NCBI GenBank assembly: GCA_001414345.1
Contig: LLCB01000142.1
Span: forward strand, 62,001-126,000
Direction: 5' to 3'
DNA: 64,000 nt
DNA from: Hymenoscyphus infarciens
Taxonomy: Eukaryota; Ascomycota; Leotiomycetes; Helotiales; Helotiaceae
Part shown: positions 34,950-45,625 of the stretch, piece by piece
How positions within the stretch are numbered: the first letter of the stretch is position 1
Layout of the letters: each line of letters opens with the position of its first letter
Made by a program: the position numbers and the translations under genes
The notes under the pieces: generated by a model
Told to the model about the DNA's origin: nothing
What the model saw: the letters and a program-made list of their open reading frames with translations, nothing else
Databases searched by the model: none

Positions 34950-35563
34950 ATGGACTACGTCGAAAATAGAATGGCCCAAGAGGCGGAAAAAGCCGCAAAG
35001 GCATCCCCCTCCCCCGAAGTGTACGTCTCCAAAATAGAGCTTCCCCTCCAAATCCAGTAACCCACCCCCGAACTAATTACCTCCCAACCAGCCAAACCGT
35101 CGCCACACCCCTAAACCTCCTCTTCGTCTCCATATTCATCTACATCCTCTACCGTTCCTTCCGATCCACTCCCACGCCCAAACTCGCGCCGCCCTCTCCA
35201 CCCGTCGTCTTCCGCCGCTTCACGCCGCCCACCCTTCTCCCCTACAACGGAACCAACAACCAACCCGTCTACCTCGCCGTCCGCGGAAAGGTCTTCGATG
35301 TCACTTCTGGTCGAAACTTCTACGGTCCTGGAGGACCCTATGAGAATTTTGCGGGTAGAGATGCTAGTAGAGGTCTGGCGTGCGGAAGTTTTGATGAGGA
35401 GATGTTGACGAAGGATTTACAAGCGCCGTTGGATACTTTGGAGGGATTGGGACCGGAGGAGTTTGAGGCGCTTAGGGGGTGGGAGGAGAGGTTTGAGGAG
35501 AAATATTTGGTTGTTGGGGAGTTGGTTGCTGTTGGTGATGAGAAGAAGACGATTGAGAAGTGA
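34950..35563 (+). CDS. DAP1: Dap1/PGRMC1-like cytochrome b5-domain protein
   Basis: Two exons, 34950-35020 and 35092-35563, joined across a 71-nt intron; 180 aa. A short N-terminal segment is followed by a membrane span (NLLFVSIFIYILYRSF, residues about 30-46) and then the MAPR-type cytochrome b5 domain: PPTLLPYNGTNNQPVYLAV, RGKVFDVTSGRNFYGPGGPY, ENFAGRDASRGLACGSF. The tyrosine-bearing GPGGPY loop is where this family binds haem through tyrosine instead of two histidines. Yeast Dap1 and animal PGRMC1 sit in ER membranes and support cytochrome P450 enzymes such as Erg11. The C-terminal EEKYLVVGELV closes the domain. Confidence 0.9.
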
Positions 35564-36351
35564 TTTGATATACATGTGTGGCATTGAAGCGTCTTTAGGT
35601 TCTACTATGGAGTTTACGGCATATGGGATTTTCTTACGGGAGTCGATCGCTATTGATGTTCTGGCTGTAAGAGGATGTCGTGATTGCGGGATGATTTGGA
35701 AATGCTGGACTGAGTACGGGAAGAGAGCAGAACTCATATTTATGAGAAATACGTCATGAATCTTTTGCGATTCATAATCTCGTATTTTCCTTCAATTTCT
35801 CTTCTCGGGATTCATTCTCATCATCTTTCCTTATGTCTCTAGCATGCTGAGTGGGGCTATGTGGGTAAATATGAGCGAGAGTTTCTACAAGGAAAATAAT
35901 GAGAGTACTTTTTTGGGTTTGTTTTTTGTGTGTTTTCATATTCAAATTTTTCCAAATATCTGTCTGCTCCTCCGCTGGGAAGGCTTACAAGGTGAAACTA
36001 CTTTTTCTCTTGGACAATAGCGACGATTGGGAGAAGGGCGTTTGACAAACACTCAGCCCATAATAGTTGACGGTCAATAGTGTCCTTCTATTCTTCTTTT
36101 CATTATAGTTTACCATTTGAGAAGAGCCAATTGACTTTTAAAGTTAGCCTAAATTATTTGGCCAAAGTGCCCAGTAACCCAGTAACATCTTGGAATTGTG
36201 CTAGAACAACCATTCTACAATCCCCCCCCTTTTATTTTATTTTACATAACCGACGTCCCTACTGATTCTCCATTTCCAAGACGGAACAAAAGAGTATGCG
36301 GATAGACGCGTAAGCATATCCTTGGGTTCTCATTCCTCCGTCGATGCCAAG
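35564..36351. other. Intergenic region
   Basis: No gene supported. The last part (36280-36351) may belong to the broken monooxygenase that follows, since its frame stays open to the left for some 50 bases. Confidence 0.35.
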
Positions 36352-37176
36352 TTTGGAGGATTCTCGGATTGTAGGTTTCTAGTTCCGATTGAGAAGGCGA
36401 GGAGCGTGTTGGGAGAGGAATAGCTCAAGGAGAATAGACAGTACGTGTGGGGTGGTGAAGGAGGGTCCTTTATGCATGATGTTTTCGATGACGGGGAGAC
36501 GGTTCAGTGTGTTGCTGCTGTTGCGGAGGGTACGAGAGGAGAAGATGAGTGGAAGAGAGACTTGGAGCGGGAGAGTTTGGAGGAGAGTTTTCAAGGCTGG
36601 AAAGACTCGCCAATCGCTTCTAAGATGATTGACGTTTGTTCCTCTACTTGATTATCAATGTTTAGCGGACGTTGCTTTAGTTGCTCAGTGGAAATCCAGA
36701 TCTGCGTGCTTATCCGCAGTGGCATCATGAGAGACGCTCCCACGTTTGTCAAAAATCGTGTGTGTATGATAGGAGTTGTTGCTCATGCAATGACTCAGTA
36801 AGAAATAGCTTGCTTTTGTGGTTTCCATGTTTGAAAAAAAGGAAGTAGATACTAATAGGTCATAGTGGCAAGGCTTAGGTGTAGGTCAAGCAATCGAAGA
36901 CGTTATGATACTCGACACTTTCTCCAAGGAAAGCTAAGAAGCTTCTCAGCTTCTCGCAGCTTCGAAGTATTTGACGAGATTCGTCGACCTAGTAGTCAAC
37001 GAATTGTAGCTTCAAGTGTAAAAGCTGGGAGAATGATGTGTGGAAGGGAACCGGAGATTGGGCTTGATCCTCGGAAGATGCGTGCAGCTATGGGTCCGAG
37101 GTGGGATTTCATATTTGGTCTTGATAGGAAGGAACATAAGGAAGAAGCTTCATTGAGGTTGAAAGAAAATCTATAA
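36352..37176 (+). pseudogene. FAD-dependent monooxygenase (salicylate hydroxylase-like), broken
   Basis: Pieces of a PF01494-type flavin monooxygenase appear in the expected order but in different frames. CRFLVPIEKARS is followed by a TAG at 36421; the same frame resumes with DDGETVQCVAAV and SFQGWKDSPIASKMIDV and ends at 36651. NRVCMIGVVAHAMTQ, the site of the usual GD-AHAM motif, has lost the Asp (now Val) and ends in a stop. LGVGQAIEDVMILDTF follows, and after a frameshift FEVFDEIRRPSSQR and PRWDFIFGLD. At least one premature stop, two frame changes and absence of the N-terminal FAD-binding GxGxxG part make it a remnant. Intact relatives are about 420 aa. Confidence 0.75.
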
Positions 37177-38067
37177 TGTGGTGGAATTTAGTAGTTCATG
37201 CCCACTTGGGTTAGCAAGAACGCAAGAAAGTTTGAGAAACGAGAATTCAATCTCATAATCGAAGAAAAGAGAATAAAATAATTGACTGGCGATTGTTGCT
37301 CATTAAGATTTGGTCGGTGTTCTCAGTCATCTCGAACAATCGTCTTCTAAACGCAGTAAATATTGCAAATCTCCACGAAGTTTCCACCTCTTGGGCATGC
37401 ACTCGCAACGAAGATAAAGCATCGTAGAGACGTTGGCTAGAATATCTCAAGAAATTACAATAACAGCCACAGCGCATAAACTTAGATAATATATTGATCA
37501 ACCGTGAGCCAGAAAAATTAAAGTGATCAATAATCCTTCCAAGGCGATTTGAATATCTAGGACAATTGGTTTTTACTCTCCAAGTCCCCCGAGAGAACTT
37601 TGAGTTTATGATAGACTAAAACGGCGTGTAACAAGCTATGCACGTCAGTCCAAGAGAAGAAATAGAGGGAACCCAGTCATCGGAGGAAACTAGGAACAAG
37701 ATTTCCCAACCTCTTTTCAACTTGAGAGACTTGCTTGAGTAATTCGACATTGCTGTCTAAACTGTAATTCATGATTATTCGAGAGATCCTTGAACAACTG
37801 ATGATTTATGACGATTGAAACAGCCTGAAAGAATTCGAGAAGAACAGCATGAAAAAAGCTCAGTGGTAAAAGCTCACCATCATTTGGTGGTTTTCAATAG
37901 AATTGTAATCAACCTCCTTTCATTGGCTCGTGTATCACTATTCTAGCTGTTTATAAAAATCGGATGAGGTCGAGTCAAATTGATGGTCAGCAAACGATTG
38001 AAGGGACGGGTCTTATTCGGATAAATACAAAGCATGAAGATGCACCATGAAGATGAGGAGCCACAGG

Positions 38068-38072
38068 CCAAT
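38068..38072 (+). promoter_or_regulatory. CCAAT box upstream of Cys-rich gene
   Basis: GGCCAATCAG, 236 bp upstream of the start codon at 38308 and about 85 bp upstream of the TATA-like box; typical spacing for a HAP-complex site in filamentous fungi. Confidence 0.45.
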
Positions 38073-38156
38073 CAGAGAGAGGATAATTCCAAGCAAACAC
38101 CCCACCATGAGGCTACTCACAGGGCTGCGGTCTAGAGCGTCGTCACTGTACACAAC

Positions 38157-38163
38157 TATAAAG
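38157..38163 (+). promoter_or_regulatory. TATA-like box (TATAAAG) of Cys-rich gene
   Basis: TATAAAG lies 145 bp upstream of the ATG, followed by pyrimidine-rich sequence up to the start codon, the usual core promoter layout of highly expressed fungal genes. Confidence 0.5.
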
Positions 38164-38307
38164 GTCCCTCCTCCTCCTACCACGAGTACTCCTTTTTTTT
38201 TGTACAAAACAAAACCTCTCCAACTCAATCTTCTTCATAACTTGCCAAATTACCTTCCAAAACTCTCTTCCATACCCAAAACCACTCATTACAAGACAAC
38301 CTTCAAG

Positions 38308-38753
38308 ATGGTTACTCCAACAACTTGTTGCGGAAAGAGCGAGGGTGCCAACTGTGTCTGCGCTTCCCAGGCCAAGTGCTCTTGCGGTGAGAAGTCGGCT
38401 CTCCATTGCTCTTGCGACAAGTCTTCCACCGAAAACACTGTTGCTGGCCCACGATGCTCTTGCCGTAGGTTCCTCCGACTAATTCTCAACCCATCTTACG
38501 ACAAGTATTCATATTGACAATTCAATAGGTGCTCGTCCTGCTGGCAGTTGCACTTGCGATAGAGCCTCTACAGAAAACACAAAGCCATCTGGTGACCTCT
38601 GCTCTTGCGGATCTCGCCCAGCAAGTAAGTTTATTTCAACCAACTGGTCCAACTCCAAGTTTCATAGCTAACAATACAATAGCTGCCTGTACATGCGAAA
38701 AGGCGGCTGATGGTGGACTTCTCCCAACTGAGACCGACTTCACCAATGCCTAA
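38308..38753 (+). CDS. Cysteine-rich metallothionein-like protein (107 aa)
   Basis: Three exons, 38308-38464, 38529-38624 and 38683-38753, joined across introns of 64 and 58 nt; 107 aa with 16 cysteines, almost all as CxC pairs (KCSC, HCSC, RCSC, SCTC, LCSC, ACTC) plus an N-terminal CC. A unit of about 24 residues is repeated: CSCDKSSTENT...RCSCRARP and CTCDRASTENT...LCSCGSRP; the second exon carries the second unit. The C-terminus is acidic (LPTETDFTNA). CxC-rich small proteins bind Cu(I) or Zn(II), so metal buffering is likely; this is inference from composition. No signal peptide, so it is probably cytosolic. CCAAT and TATA boxes precede it. Confidence 0.85.
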
Positions 38754-38811
38754 ACAATTATTCCAATCCAAGACCAAGACACGATAGGTGGACCTGTACA
38801 ACACGAACACA

Positions 38812-39219
38812 ATGCATATATTTTGGATGGATGTCTTCTGGTCAACAATACCTCACCTACAACAATACCCTCTATACGCCTTGGCACTCTTAATACCATT
38901 CTGGGTTCTGGTTTTCGCGGGCTATCGGTGGGATTGGGGCTGGTACATACGGTTTTTCTTTCAATTTTGGAGGAGGTTTTTCTACGAGTTGCAGCTCAAT
39001 ACACTTTTGAGTACTATTCCCGGCGATGTAAATCCTTTGGCGTTTCTGGACAGGGTTGTTTATTCGGGTGGCACGTTTGTCCAAGGGGAGTTTAGGGGGA
39101 CTCTGAAAACTTCCGATGAGGTGGCTCTGAGTAAGGGACTACTCAAGAGTAAAAAGGCTCTCAGGGGAAAGCGTTTGGTTAGCAAGTCCAGTGGTGGCAA
39201 AGATGCTATTTTGCTTTGA
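38812..39219 (+). CDS. Possible small membrane protein (135 aa), unknown
   Basis: An open frame from the ATG at 38812 begins 58 bp after the stop of the Cys-rich gene. It encodes a hydrophobic segment (LYALALLIPFWVLVFAGYRW), an aromatic, basic stretch (WRRFFYELQLNTLLSTIPG) and a basic tail (KSKKALRGKRLVSKSSGGK). The composition is protein-like and the DNA is less AT-rich than the spacer to the right. No family is recognised. It could be a separate gene, an exon of an unrecognised transcript, or a chance frame in the 3' UTR of the neighbour; an alternative GTG at 38788 would add eight residues. Confidence 0.4.
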   Translation: MHIFWMDVFWSTIPHLQQYPLYALALLIPFWVLVFAGYRWDWGWYIRFFFQFWRRFFYELQLNTLLSTIPGDVNPLAFLDRVVYSGGTFVQGEFRGTLKTSDEVALSKGLLKSKKALRGKRLVSKSSGGKDAILL

Positions 39220-41376
39220 GCAGTATTGAGTTGAGGTTCACTATGGATCATAAATAGAGGACATTCACAGCCTTCTTTAATGGTGTAATTTAATCTGTGA
39301 TGACTTTTGACTAACTTTTGCTTCCTTATTTGTAAAAAGCTCTGCTGAATCATTAAAGATTGTCCTAAAAGATATATTCTATATATCATGTTCCTTCGTA
39401 TGCATTTCGCTAGAAGATGGACTTCTATATTTTACCACTGACCGTAGACCGTAGCCTTAAATTGATCATAACCTCCCACATCCTCTAAACTATATCTATC
39501 ATCTGAATAATTAAGCTGTTTAAAACTCCATCACCGTCGAAAGTTTTCACGTTCGTCGAATTCCTTTCGTTTGTTGATTTTCATTTATACGTTTTATTTG
39601 AATGTTAAACCTTTGAATTGCTTGACTGCAGTCCTCCTATTTTTCAGCTGACGTGTGTCTTTGGCTTTCTATTTGTCCTTAGTGTCCGTACAATAAGCAG
39701 CCAGCCATTTCCAGGGCCTTCGTAGCTCTCAGCATCTCTGTTCTCTCCGTGTTCTACATTTCGGTGGCTCTTGGATCAATTCGCCTTTGAGATTTTAGAT
39801 AATGGTAGCCTTTCCAAGTACAAAACAGGCAGTGAAGACTGTGTACTCAAGAAAGAGGTGCTGCAAAGCTACGCTTACATTGAAAAAACCAATAGGTGTT
39901 GTTTGGTGAATAGGAAAAGACGTAAATATTTCAGGTTCAACATACAAAGGTCGTGTTATTCCAAGGTAATTTGGGTAATTATTTCAAGAAGTTAGAACAA
40001 TTTAGAATGTTAATCTAGGTCTTTCAGAACAATCAGCTTCAATTTTTCCCAACTACTTTGCTTAACACTTTTGAGTACTGGAAGGTTAGAAGAACGAGAG
40101 CGTTTTACAGTCTATTGCAGGTTCTTTTATTGAAGAGGTAAGTCCTTGGCCACACTGTAGTTAGTCCCTAATAGTTATCTTACCTAGAAATCCAAACGGT
40201 GTGTAGACAAGAGTTATAATTATCAGTCTATCAATTGATCTTTGTTTTTATAAAAGATTTCTCTCTAAACTATATATAACTTGAGTTTTTTCGTAACTCG
40301 GAACTTGAGTGATCAAGGGAAAAGATCTTACCTTGCCACTCTTCCTCCCTAAGTGAAAGAAATAGATCAGATGTAGCCATGGACGTAGAAAGAGAAGGTT
40401 CGAAAGCAAGTGAAAGACTGGAAAAAGTCAAGTATATGCTTCATAAAAACTGAGAATAGCTTCAAGCGGAGGAAATCTACTTGGTTTTTTTCTGCTTCAA
40501 ATACAACGGCGTAACTTCGGATCATGGCATCTTTGGGTGGGGTGACGCTGTCTGTCGCACTATCAAACTGAACTACTTAACACAACGTGGTCGCGAAAAT
40601 TCATAAAAACTATGACACTAAGCAGAAGATCGAATAAATAAGATCTTAGGCTTTGACTCTTTTGAAAACGCTTTGTTATCCAAATCTAATCTGTGGTTAC
40701 TAGTATTTCCTGCCACTCCCCGCACCTCGCTTGGCGTGCGGGGGATACTTCTTCATCAAGGTACGAGTACCAACCCAACTTCAAAGCGATAATACAGGAC
40801 AAGCTTAGTTGTTTCTATGGTGTTCTGAACTCTATGTCAGAAGTGGATTTCTAGAATATATTCCACCTCAAGATTGTAAACCTGTAGGAGTAGTGATGTA
40901 GCTTTAACCTTACCATTGCTAGTTTTTTATAACTGCTTTTTCTTTTAACACAGGGTCTCAACCAAAGCCTCTAATCTGATAATGAGGCAATATGATCTTC
41001 TCAGAAACCCTTTCAATAAAGATGACTAACCTGATACTGATTGAAATAATTGAAATGCAAGATAGTAGAAGCCGCTGAATTTGAGCATTCAACGTATAGA
41101 CCTTTTAGAAATTTTGAGTAGTACTGAGAAAAGAGAGTAGTATTATTTAACAATGATCCCTAAAGCAGAAAACAGTAGTTCTATGTATTCTCCTAGGGGT
41201 TCTGATTCCCCCACCAAGCTAAGCGAGGTGCGGGGTCTCAGCTAACGCCACCACGCACTATTTAGGTGCAAGTTACATTAAAATGAAGCTTAGCATCCCT
41301 CAAATGCAGTCATTATAGCCAGCTTCTGAATATAACTCGAGATAAGCACGAAAGTTCTCAAAAATGATTTGAGACT
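39220..41376. other. Gene-free spacer with repeat remnants
   Basis: No credible gene. Bases 39900-40120 resemble the dispersed MITE family (TTCAGGTTC, TTAGAACAATTTAGAATG, TCAGCTTCAATTTT). From 40718 to 41235 a segment is bounded by 15-bp inverted repeats (listed separately). Confidence 0.4.
40718..41235. repeat. 518-bp segment bounded by 15-bp inverted repeats
   Basis: CCCCGCACCTCGCTT at 40718-40732 is matched by its exact reverse complement at 41221-41235, and similarity continues imperfectly inward (GGGGGA on both sides). The interior is AT-rich and has no gene. No clear target duplication was found, so a DNA transposon remnant is likely but not proven. Confidence 0.5.
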
Positions 41377-41448
41377 GGCCGCGTGGCCTAATGGTTAAGG
41401 CGCCACTTTCCGGTATAAACGCTTGGTGGAGATTGAGAGTTCGAGTAA
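41377..41448 (+). pseudogene. tRNA-Arg(CCG) pseudogene, 3' part lost
   Basis: The acceptor 5' strand GGCCGCG, the D-arm TGGCCTAATGGTTAAGGC and an anticodon stem CCACT/GGTGG with loop TTCCGG (anticodon CCG) are present, with about 10 nt of apparent intron after position 37. The T-arm begins GAGAGTTCGAGT but its 3' strand and the acceptor 3' strand do not pair with anything that follows (AAGTTGCCCC). The copy therefore lacks its 3' end and cannot fold completely. Confidence 0.6.
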
Positions 41449-41924
41449 GTTGCCCCTGCGTTTCACTTGCCCCGAAGTACTAACATCCAATTAGGTCTTT
41501 CCGTGGTCGTGAATTTTCTTTTTTGCTGGCAGTGGGAATAAGCGAGACTCCTGGCTGCACATGCGTCATCAGCAACATCACATTGGAATAGACGAGAGTC
41601 GTGGTATACTTTTGGTATTATTGACTACTCTATTCCAATTCCCCAACATTGTTGTTTCATGGGCTTTTTAATGTTAAGGCTGATCGTGCCAAGACCATTA
41701 CTGACGACCACAGAGTCAAAAGGTGCAGAAAGAGCTCAAGTCTGTCAATCCCACCTTTGAATTGACAATCTCTCATGATTGATTGGGCAAACCACGCGCA
41801 AGTCTCCGGGCAACGCTCTTAAATCAAATAAAACGATGTGACTCGTTCTGCAACGTTGCAGTAGTTGCAGGGCAGCAACAGTCACATAAGTCTCCAAGAT
41901 AGTTCTTGGAAAACCACGTACAAA
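41449..41924. other. 5' flank of the Gfo/Idh/MocA gene
   Basis: No gene seen. It includes GGCGACCACAGAGTC and a GCAACGTTGC palindrome near 41851, close to the probable transcription start of the next gene. Confidence 0.35.
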
Positions 41925-43894
41925 ATGGCACCTCATGCTGACTCTCCAGCTATTGACGATGGCGTCGTTCAGATGTCGGCTCCTCCACGTCCTTCCATGT
42001 CGGTAAACCCACCTAGGATCCTCATCATAGGAGCTGGTTCTCGTGGAAACGGCTATGCGCGAGCAACAGGAGACTCAACAAACGGGGTAGTGGTTGCAGT
42101 GGCAGAGCCCATTGCATACAAGAGGCAGAGACTTGGCGAGAAATACATCTGGGGGAAAACTGGGGCATCAGAAGGTCAAGAATTTGAGGATTGGAAGTCA
42201 TTCTTGACGTGGGAACAGGAGAGAAGAGCCAAGGCAGCAAGAGGTGAAGATGTCCCAGTCGGGGTTGATGCAGCATTTATTTGCGTGCTCGATGAGCAAC
42301 ACAAAGAAGTTATTCTTGGACTGGCACCACTTGGTCTTCATCTCATGTGTGAGAAACCATTGGCAACCAACTTGAAGGATTGTGTTTCGATATATCGAAC
42401 TCTCCTTCCGAATCTCCCGGATACCACACCATCCAAGATATTTTCAATCGGTCATGTTCTAAGATACAGCCCACACAGTGAGTGCCCAATGAACTCTTGA
42501 GCTGAGAACTTTCATACCGATCCTAGAGATCTTATCTACTCCACAAATATTCCCCAACTGATATTGAGATAGATATGTTACTCCGATCTCTTCTGTTAGA
42601 GCAAAAGGTTATTGGAGAACTTCTTTCCATCAACCATACCGAGCCGGTAGGGTGGTGGCATTTCACCCATAGCTACGTTAGGTAAGTATCCTCAAATAGG
42701 AAAATGGTGTCATGTGCTAATTCTTTGCAGAGGAAACTGGCGAAAAGAGTCTACCACTGCACCAACACTACTCACTAAATCATGCCATGACATTGATGTA
42801 TTGCTATGGCTTTTATGCTCTCCCCCACCCGGCTCCATTCAACCAGCACATATACCTTCAACCGTGAGCTCTGCGGGGTCTCTCCAACTTTTCAATAAAA
42901 CTCGCAAACCAACCGCAGCTGGAAATGCCACAAACTGTCTATCTTGTCCGATTGAGGAATCTTGCAAATATTCCGCCAAGAAAGTGTATCTTGGTTCTGA
43001 ATTGAAAGGGCTTGGATCTGGGAATACCCACTGGTAAGACTCAAACTTTTGAGCATTTTCCCAGTTTATTTTTTCCATCAAAAGAAGAGCTGTACGAAGC
43101 AGACACTCGATTTTCTAGTTCCCTTAAACCTCGTTGAAGAATGCTCTCAGTTGTCTGACACTACTTGGTACATTTCCCTAAATAAATCAACTGACACTGA
43201 GGCTTTGGGTGGCAGGCCTGTTGATATCGTCGTTCCCGAAATCGAAGAATGCATTGCCAATGGTGGAATTGCTGGTGGCGAAAAAGCTGTTTTGGCAAAA
43301 CTAGCAGAAGACTACACAACAGACACGCCTACTGAGGTTGTTTCTTCAAAGAATTGGTTTGGCCGATGTGTCTACGAAGCCGACAATGACGTCTGTGATG
43401 ATCAAACTGTTACTATGACATGGGAAAATGACCCACTCCCAAAACTCAATAACGACAACGAGAAAGCTTTAGTTGGTCGAGGCGCCAAAACCGCCATCTT
43501 CCACATGGTTGCTCATACAAAGAAGATCTGTGAACGTTACAGCCATATATATGGCACAGATGGCCAAATCTATGCAGATAGTGAAACCATTACCGTTGAG
43601 GATTTCAACACTGGTGCAAAGAAAATTTACAAACCACATATGGCTGGGGGAGGTCATGGTGGTGGTGACGATGGGCTTGCTAGGCAGTTCATTCTTGCTG
43701 TTGATGCTGTGAAGAACCATGGCGCCAAGGTGTCTGATGCTCAAAAGGAGCATGTTGGTTGTAGTTTGGAAGAAGTCATTAGAAGTCATGCAATGGTTTT
43801 TGCCGCTGAGGAAGCTAGGAAGGGTAAGATAGTTCTTGACTTCCCAGAGTGGTGGAAGAGGGAGGTCGAAAGCTCTCTTTCTATCAAGTCCTGA
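41925..43894 (+). CDS. Gfo/Idh/MocA-family NAD(P)-dependent oxidoreductase
   Basis: Four exons, 41925-42477, 42573-42681, 42731-43033 and 43216-43894, joined across introns of 95, 49 and 182 nt; 547 aa. Near the N-terminus lies the Rossmann motif RILIIGAGSRGNGYA (GAGSRG at residues 36-41), followed by VDAAFICVLDEQHKEV and the family signature EKP (residues 143-145). The second and third exons give GWWHFTHSYVRGNW and SCHDIDVLLWLL, with the HD pair of the substrate site, and a CLSCPIEESCKY stretch. The C-terminal half (DIVVPEIEECIANGGI, IYGTDGQIYADSETITVEDF) is the beta-sheet domain. Members reduce or oxidise sugars, inositols and related alcohols; substrate unknown. The last intron is unusually long for this window. 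Confidence 0.9.
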
Positions 43895-44332
43895 GATAAT
43901 TACTGTGGTGTTACTCGTTATTGGACGAACAATACTTAATTACATGATAATTTCGAGACCTGTTCCTTATGAGCGGAGTCGAAGTGACTAGTTGAGTTAT
44001 AAATGCTTTGCTCTTGTTACGTGGGTAGTCAGTCATACGGGGACTAAAGATTTTCAAAAACAAAAGATATATGTAGGATACCAAACAGCTAAAGTCTTCT
44101 CTCCAACCACCTCATATGTAAACCTGCCATTCCATCAGTCCACATCACACCCTCCCGCCCTTTCACCATTGGTCTGTCGCCCACACTCTCCCCCCCACAA
44201 ACTCCATCAATGGTACCAGAAGATTCCAATGGCCAGAAATCTATTACGCTACGTTTGTCACTATAGTTTATGGATCCCTTACTGGATGCTTAAAGTAGTA
44301 ATGAGAATTTGAGGAAAACGAGTATAGTACTA

Positions 44333-44387
44333 GGGCCTGTTTGGCTCGTGCATATCTAGGATATACACCACCATAAAACATAAGGTA

Positions 44388-44419
<32 letters not shown>

Positions 44420-44742
44420 CAATTCGATATATAGACCAGTGTTTGGCATGCATATTTAAATCGATGTAAATCCCTCGTTTAACCTCGTATATCTTAGTGT
44501 ATATATAAATAGGATATATACTACTAAAAAAATATTTAGACCTCTAGAGACGTAAATCTTTAAAAGTTTATACATATCTTTTATCAACTACCGCTATGCC
44601 TCTATATATACTAACATACGCACTACGAGCTGAACAACTACTTAATATATTAAGAAACAAGTGATGATATATACTAACTTATATGGGGTTACTATTTAGG
44701 ACATCTCTATATTTGAATAATTTATGCGAGCCAAACAGGCCC
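44333..44742. mobile_element. MITE with GGGCCTGTTTGGCTCG inverted ends (PIF/Harbinger-like)
   Basis: GGGCCTGTTTGGCTCG at 44333-44348 is matched by its exact reverse complement at 44727-44742, with further inward similarity (GCATA). CTA lies directly outside on both sides, a possible 3-bp target duplication. TIRs of the form GGGNNTGTTTGG with 3-bp duplications are typical of PIF/Harbinger and Tourist-like elements. The 410-bp interior has no coding capacity and includes an (AT)n run. Confidence 0.65.
44388..44415. repeat. (AT)n microsatellite
   Basis: About 14 uninterrupted TA dinucleotides inside the MITE at 44333-44742. Confidence 0.9.
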
Positions 44743-45467
44743 CTAGTCAACTCATAGTGCATAAAACCCAAAACCGCACTAAAAATTGCCATGTTGCCTA
44801 GTTTGCAAAGACATATAGAGATTAGGCCTATGTATAGTTTAATTTAAGATTAAAGTCCTGACTTCTTTCGAGTATTATTTAAATTTTGTTCTATTAGAAT
44901 AATAGTGTAGCTTGATAGCTCTTATAGTGTAGAAGTGAGCGTGCGACCTCGTGGTGTTTTAGTCGACTTTAGTATGTAAAACCGACAATTTCCCGACCAT
45001 AGTTTAGAGCACTTTATCTAGCGTAGTGATTTTTTAAGAGAGACTCTAGAATTTAGAAAAGTTTCTACTTACTTCAATAACTAATTACCTAGAATGGAGC
45101 ACTTTTAAAGGTAGTTTATAAGCATAAGTCGTAGATTGTTAACCCTGAGTTTTGGTGTAAAAAGATGGTTTAGGCATTATGAATTAGAGGTGACTATACC
45201 TGGGTGCTACTAAAAGACTATAACACAACTACAAATATGAGCATGAAAATACTAGGTTATTTCCATTTTTCTTGAGAGCCAGAGTTTTCTTACCAACGTG
45301 CCTCCAAGGGAAATCAGAGAGATGAATACCCAAGTCTCGTTCGACTGACTTCCTCGGCACTCGTGATGGGACAGATTTAACTGTTCTCCGATAATCGGGC
45401 TGATAATCCAGGAGGTTGGGAGCATGATATACACACCCAACCACCCCTTTTCTGCCTAATTCTTTGG

Positions 45468-45625
45468 GAGTAAGCTGCGAGTAAGCCACTGGTTAGTTGG
45501 TTGTCAAGTGAGCTACTGGTTATAAAGTGAGCTGTTCTTTGCCCAGTAAGCGGCTGGTGTTGGAATAAGCTATGGTTCGTGGAGTATGCCCCTAGTAAGC
45601 TGCCAGTAAGCTGATAATGGTGGTG
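45468..45625. repeat. Cluster of degenerate AGTAAGC repeats
   Basis: GAGTAAGC, GTGAGC, AGTAAGC and AATAAGC words, each followed by CTG, CCACTGGTTA or similar, recur about eight times at 15-30 bp spacing. They resemble the cluster at 29222-29440. Confidence 0.55.

Larger units (their letters stand above)
37177..38307. other. Intergenic region, promoter of the Cys-rich gene at its right end
   Basis: No gene seen. The right 250 bp hold a CCAAT box and a TATA box (listed separately) and a CT-rich leader before the ATG at 38308. Confidence 0.45.

Noticed and set aside
36215..36250. Another copy of the poly-C MITE end
   Set aside because: ACAATCCCCCCCCTTTT lacks the CTAT start, the TTAAGT continuation and a partner end.
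39771..39995. Plus-strand 74-codon frame
   Set aside because: Starts at a TTG and runs through MITE-like repeat sequence.
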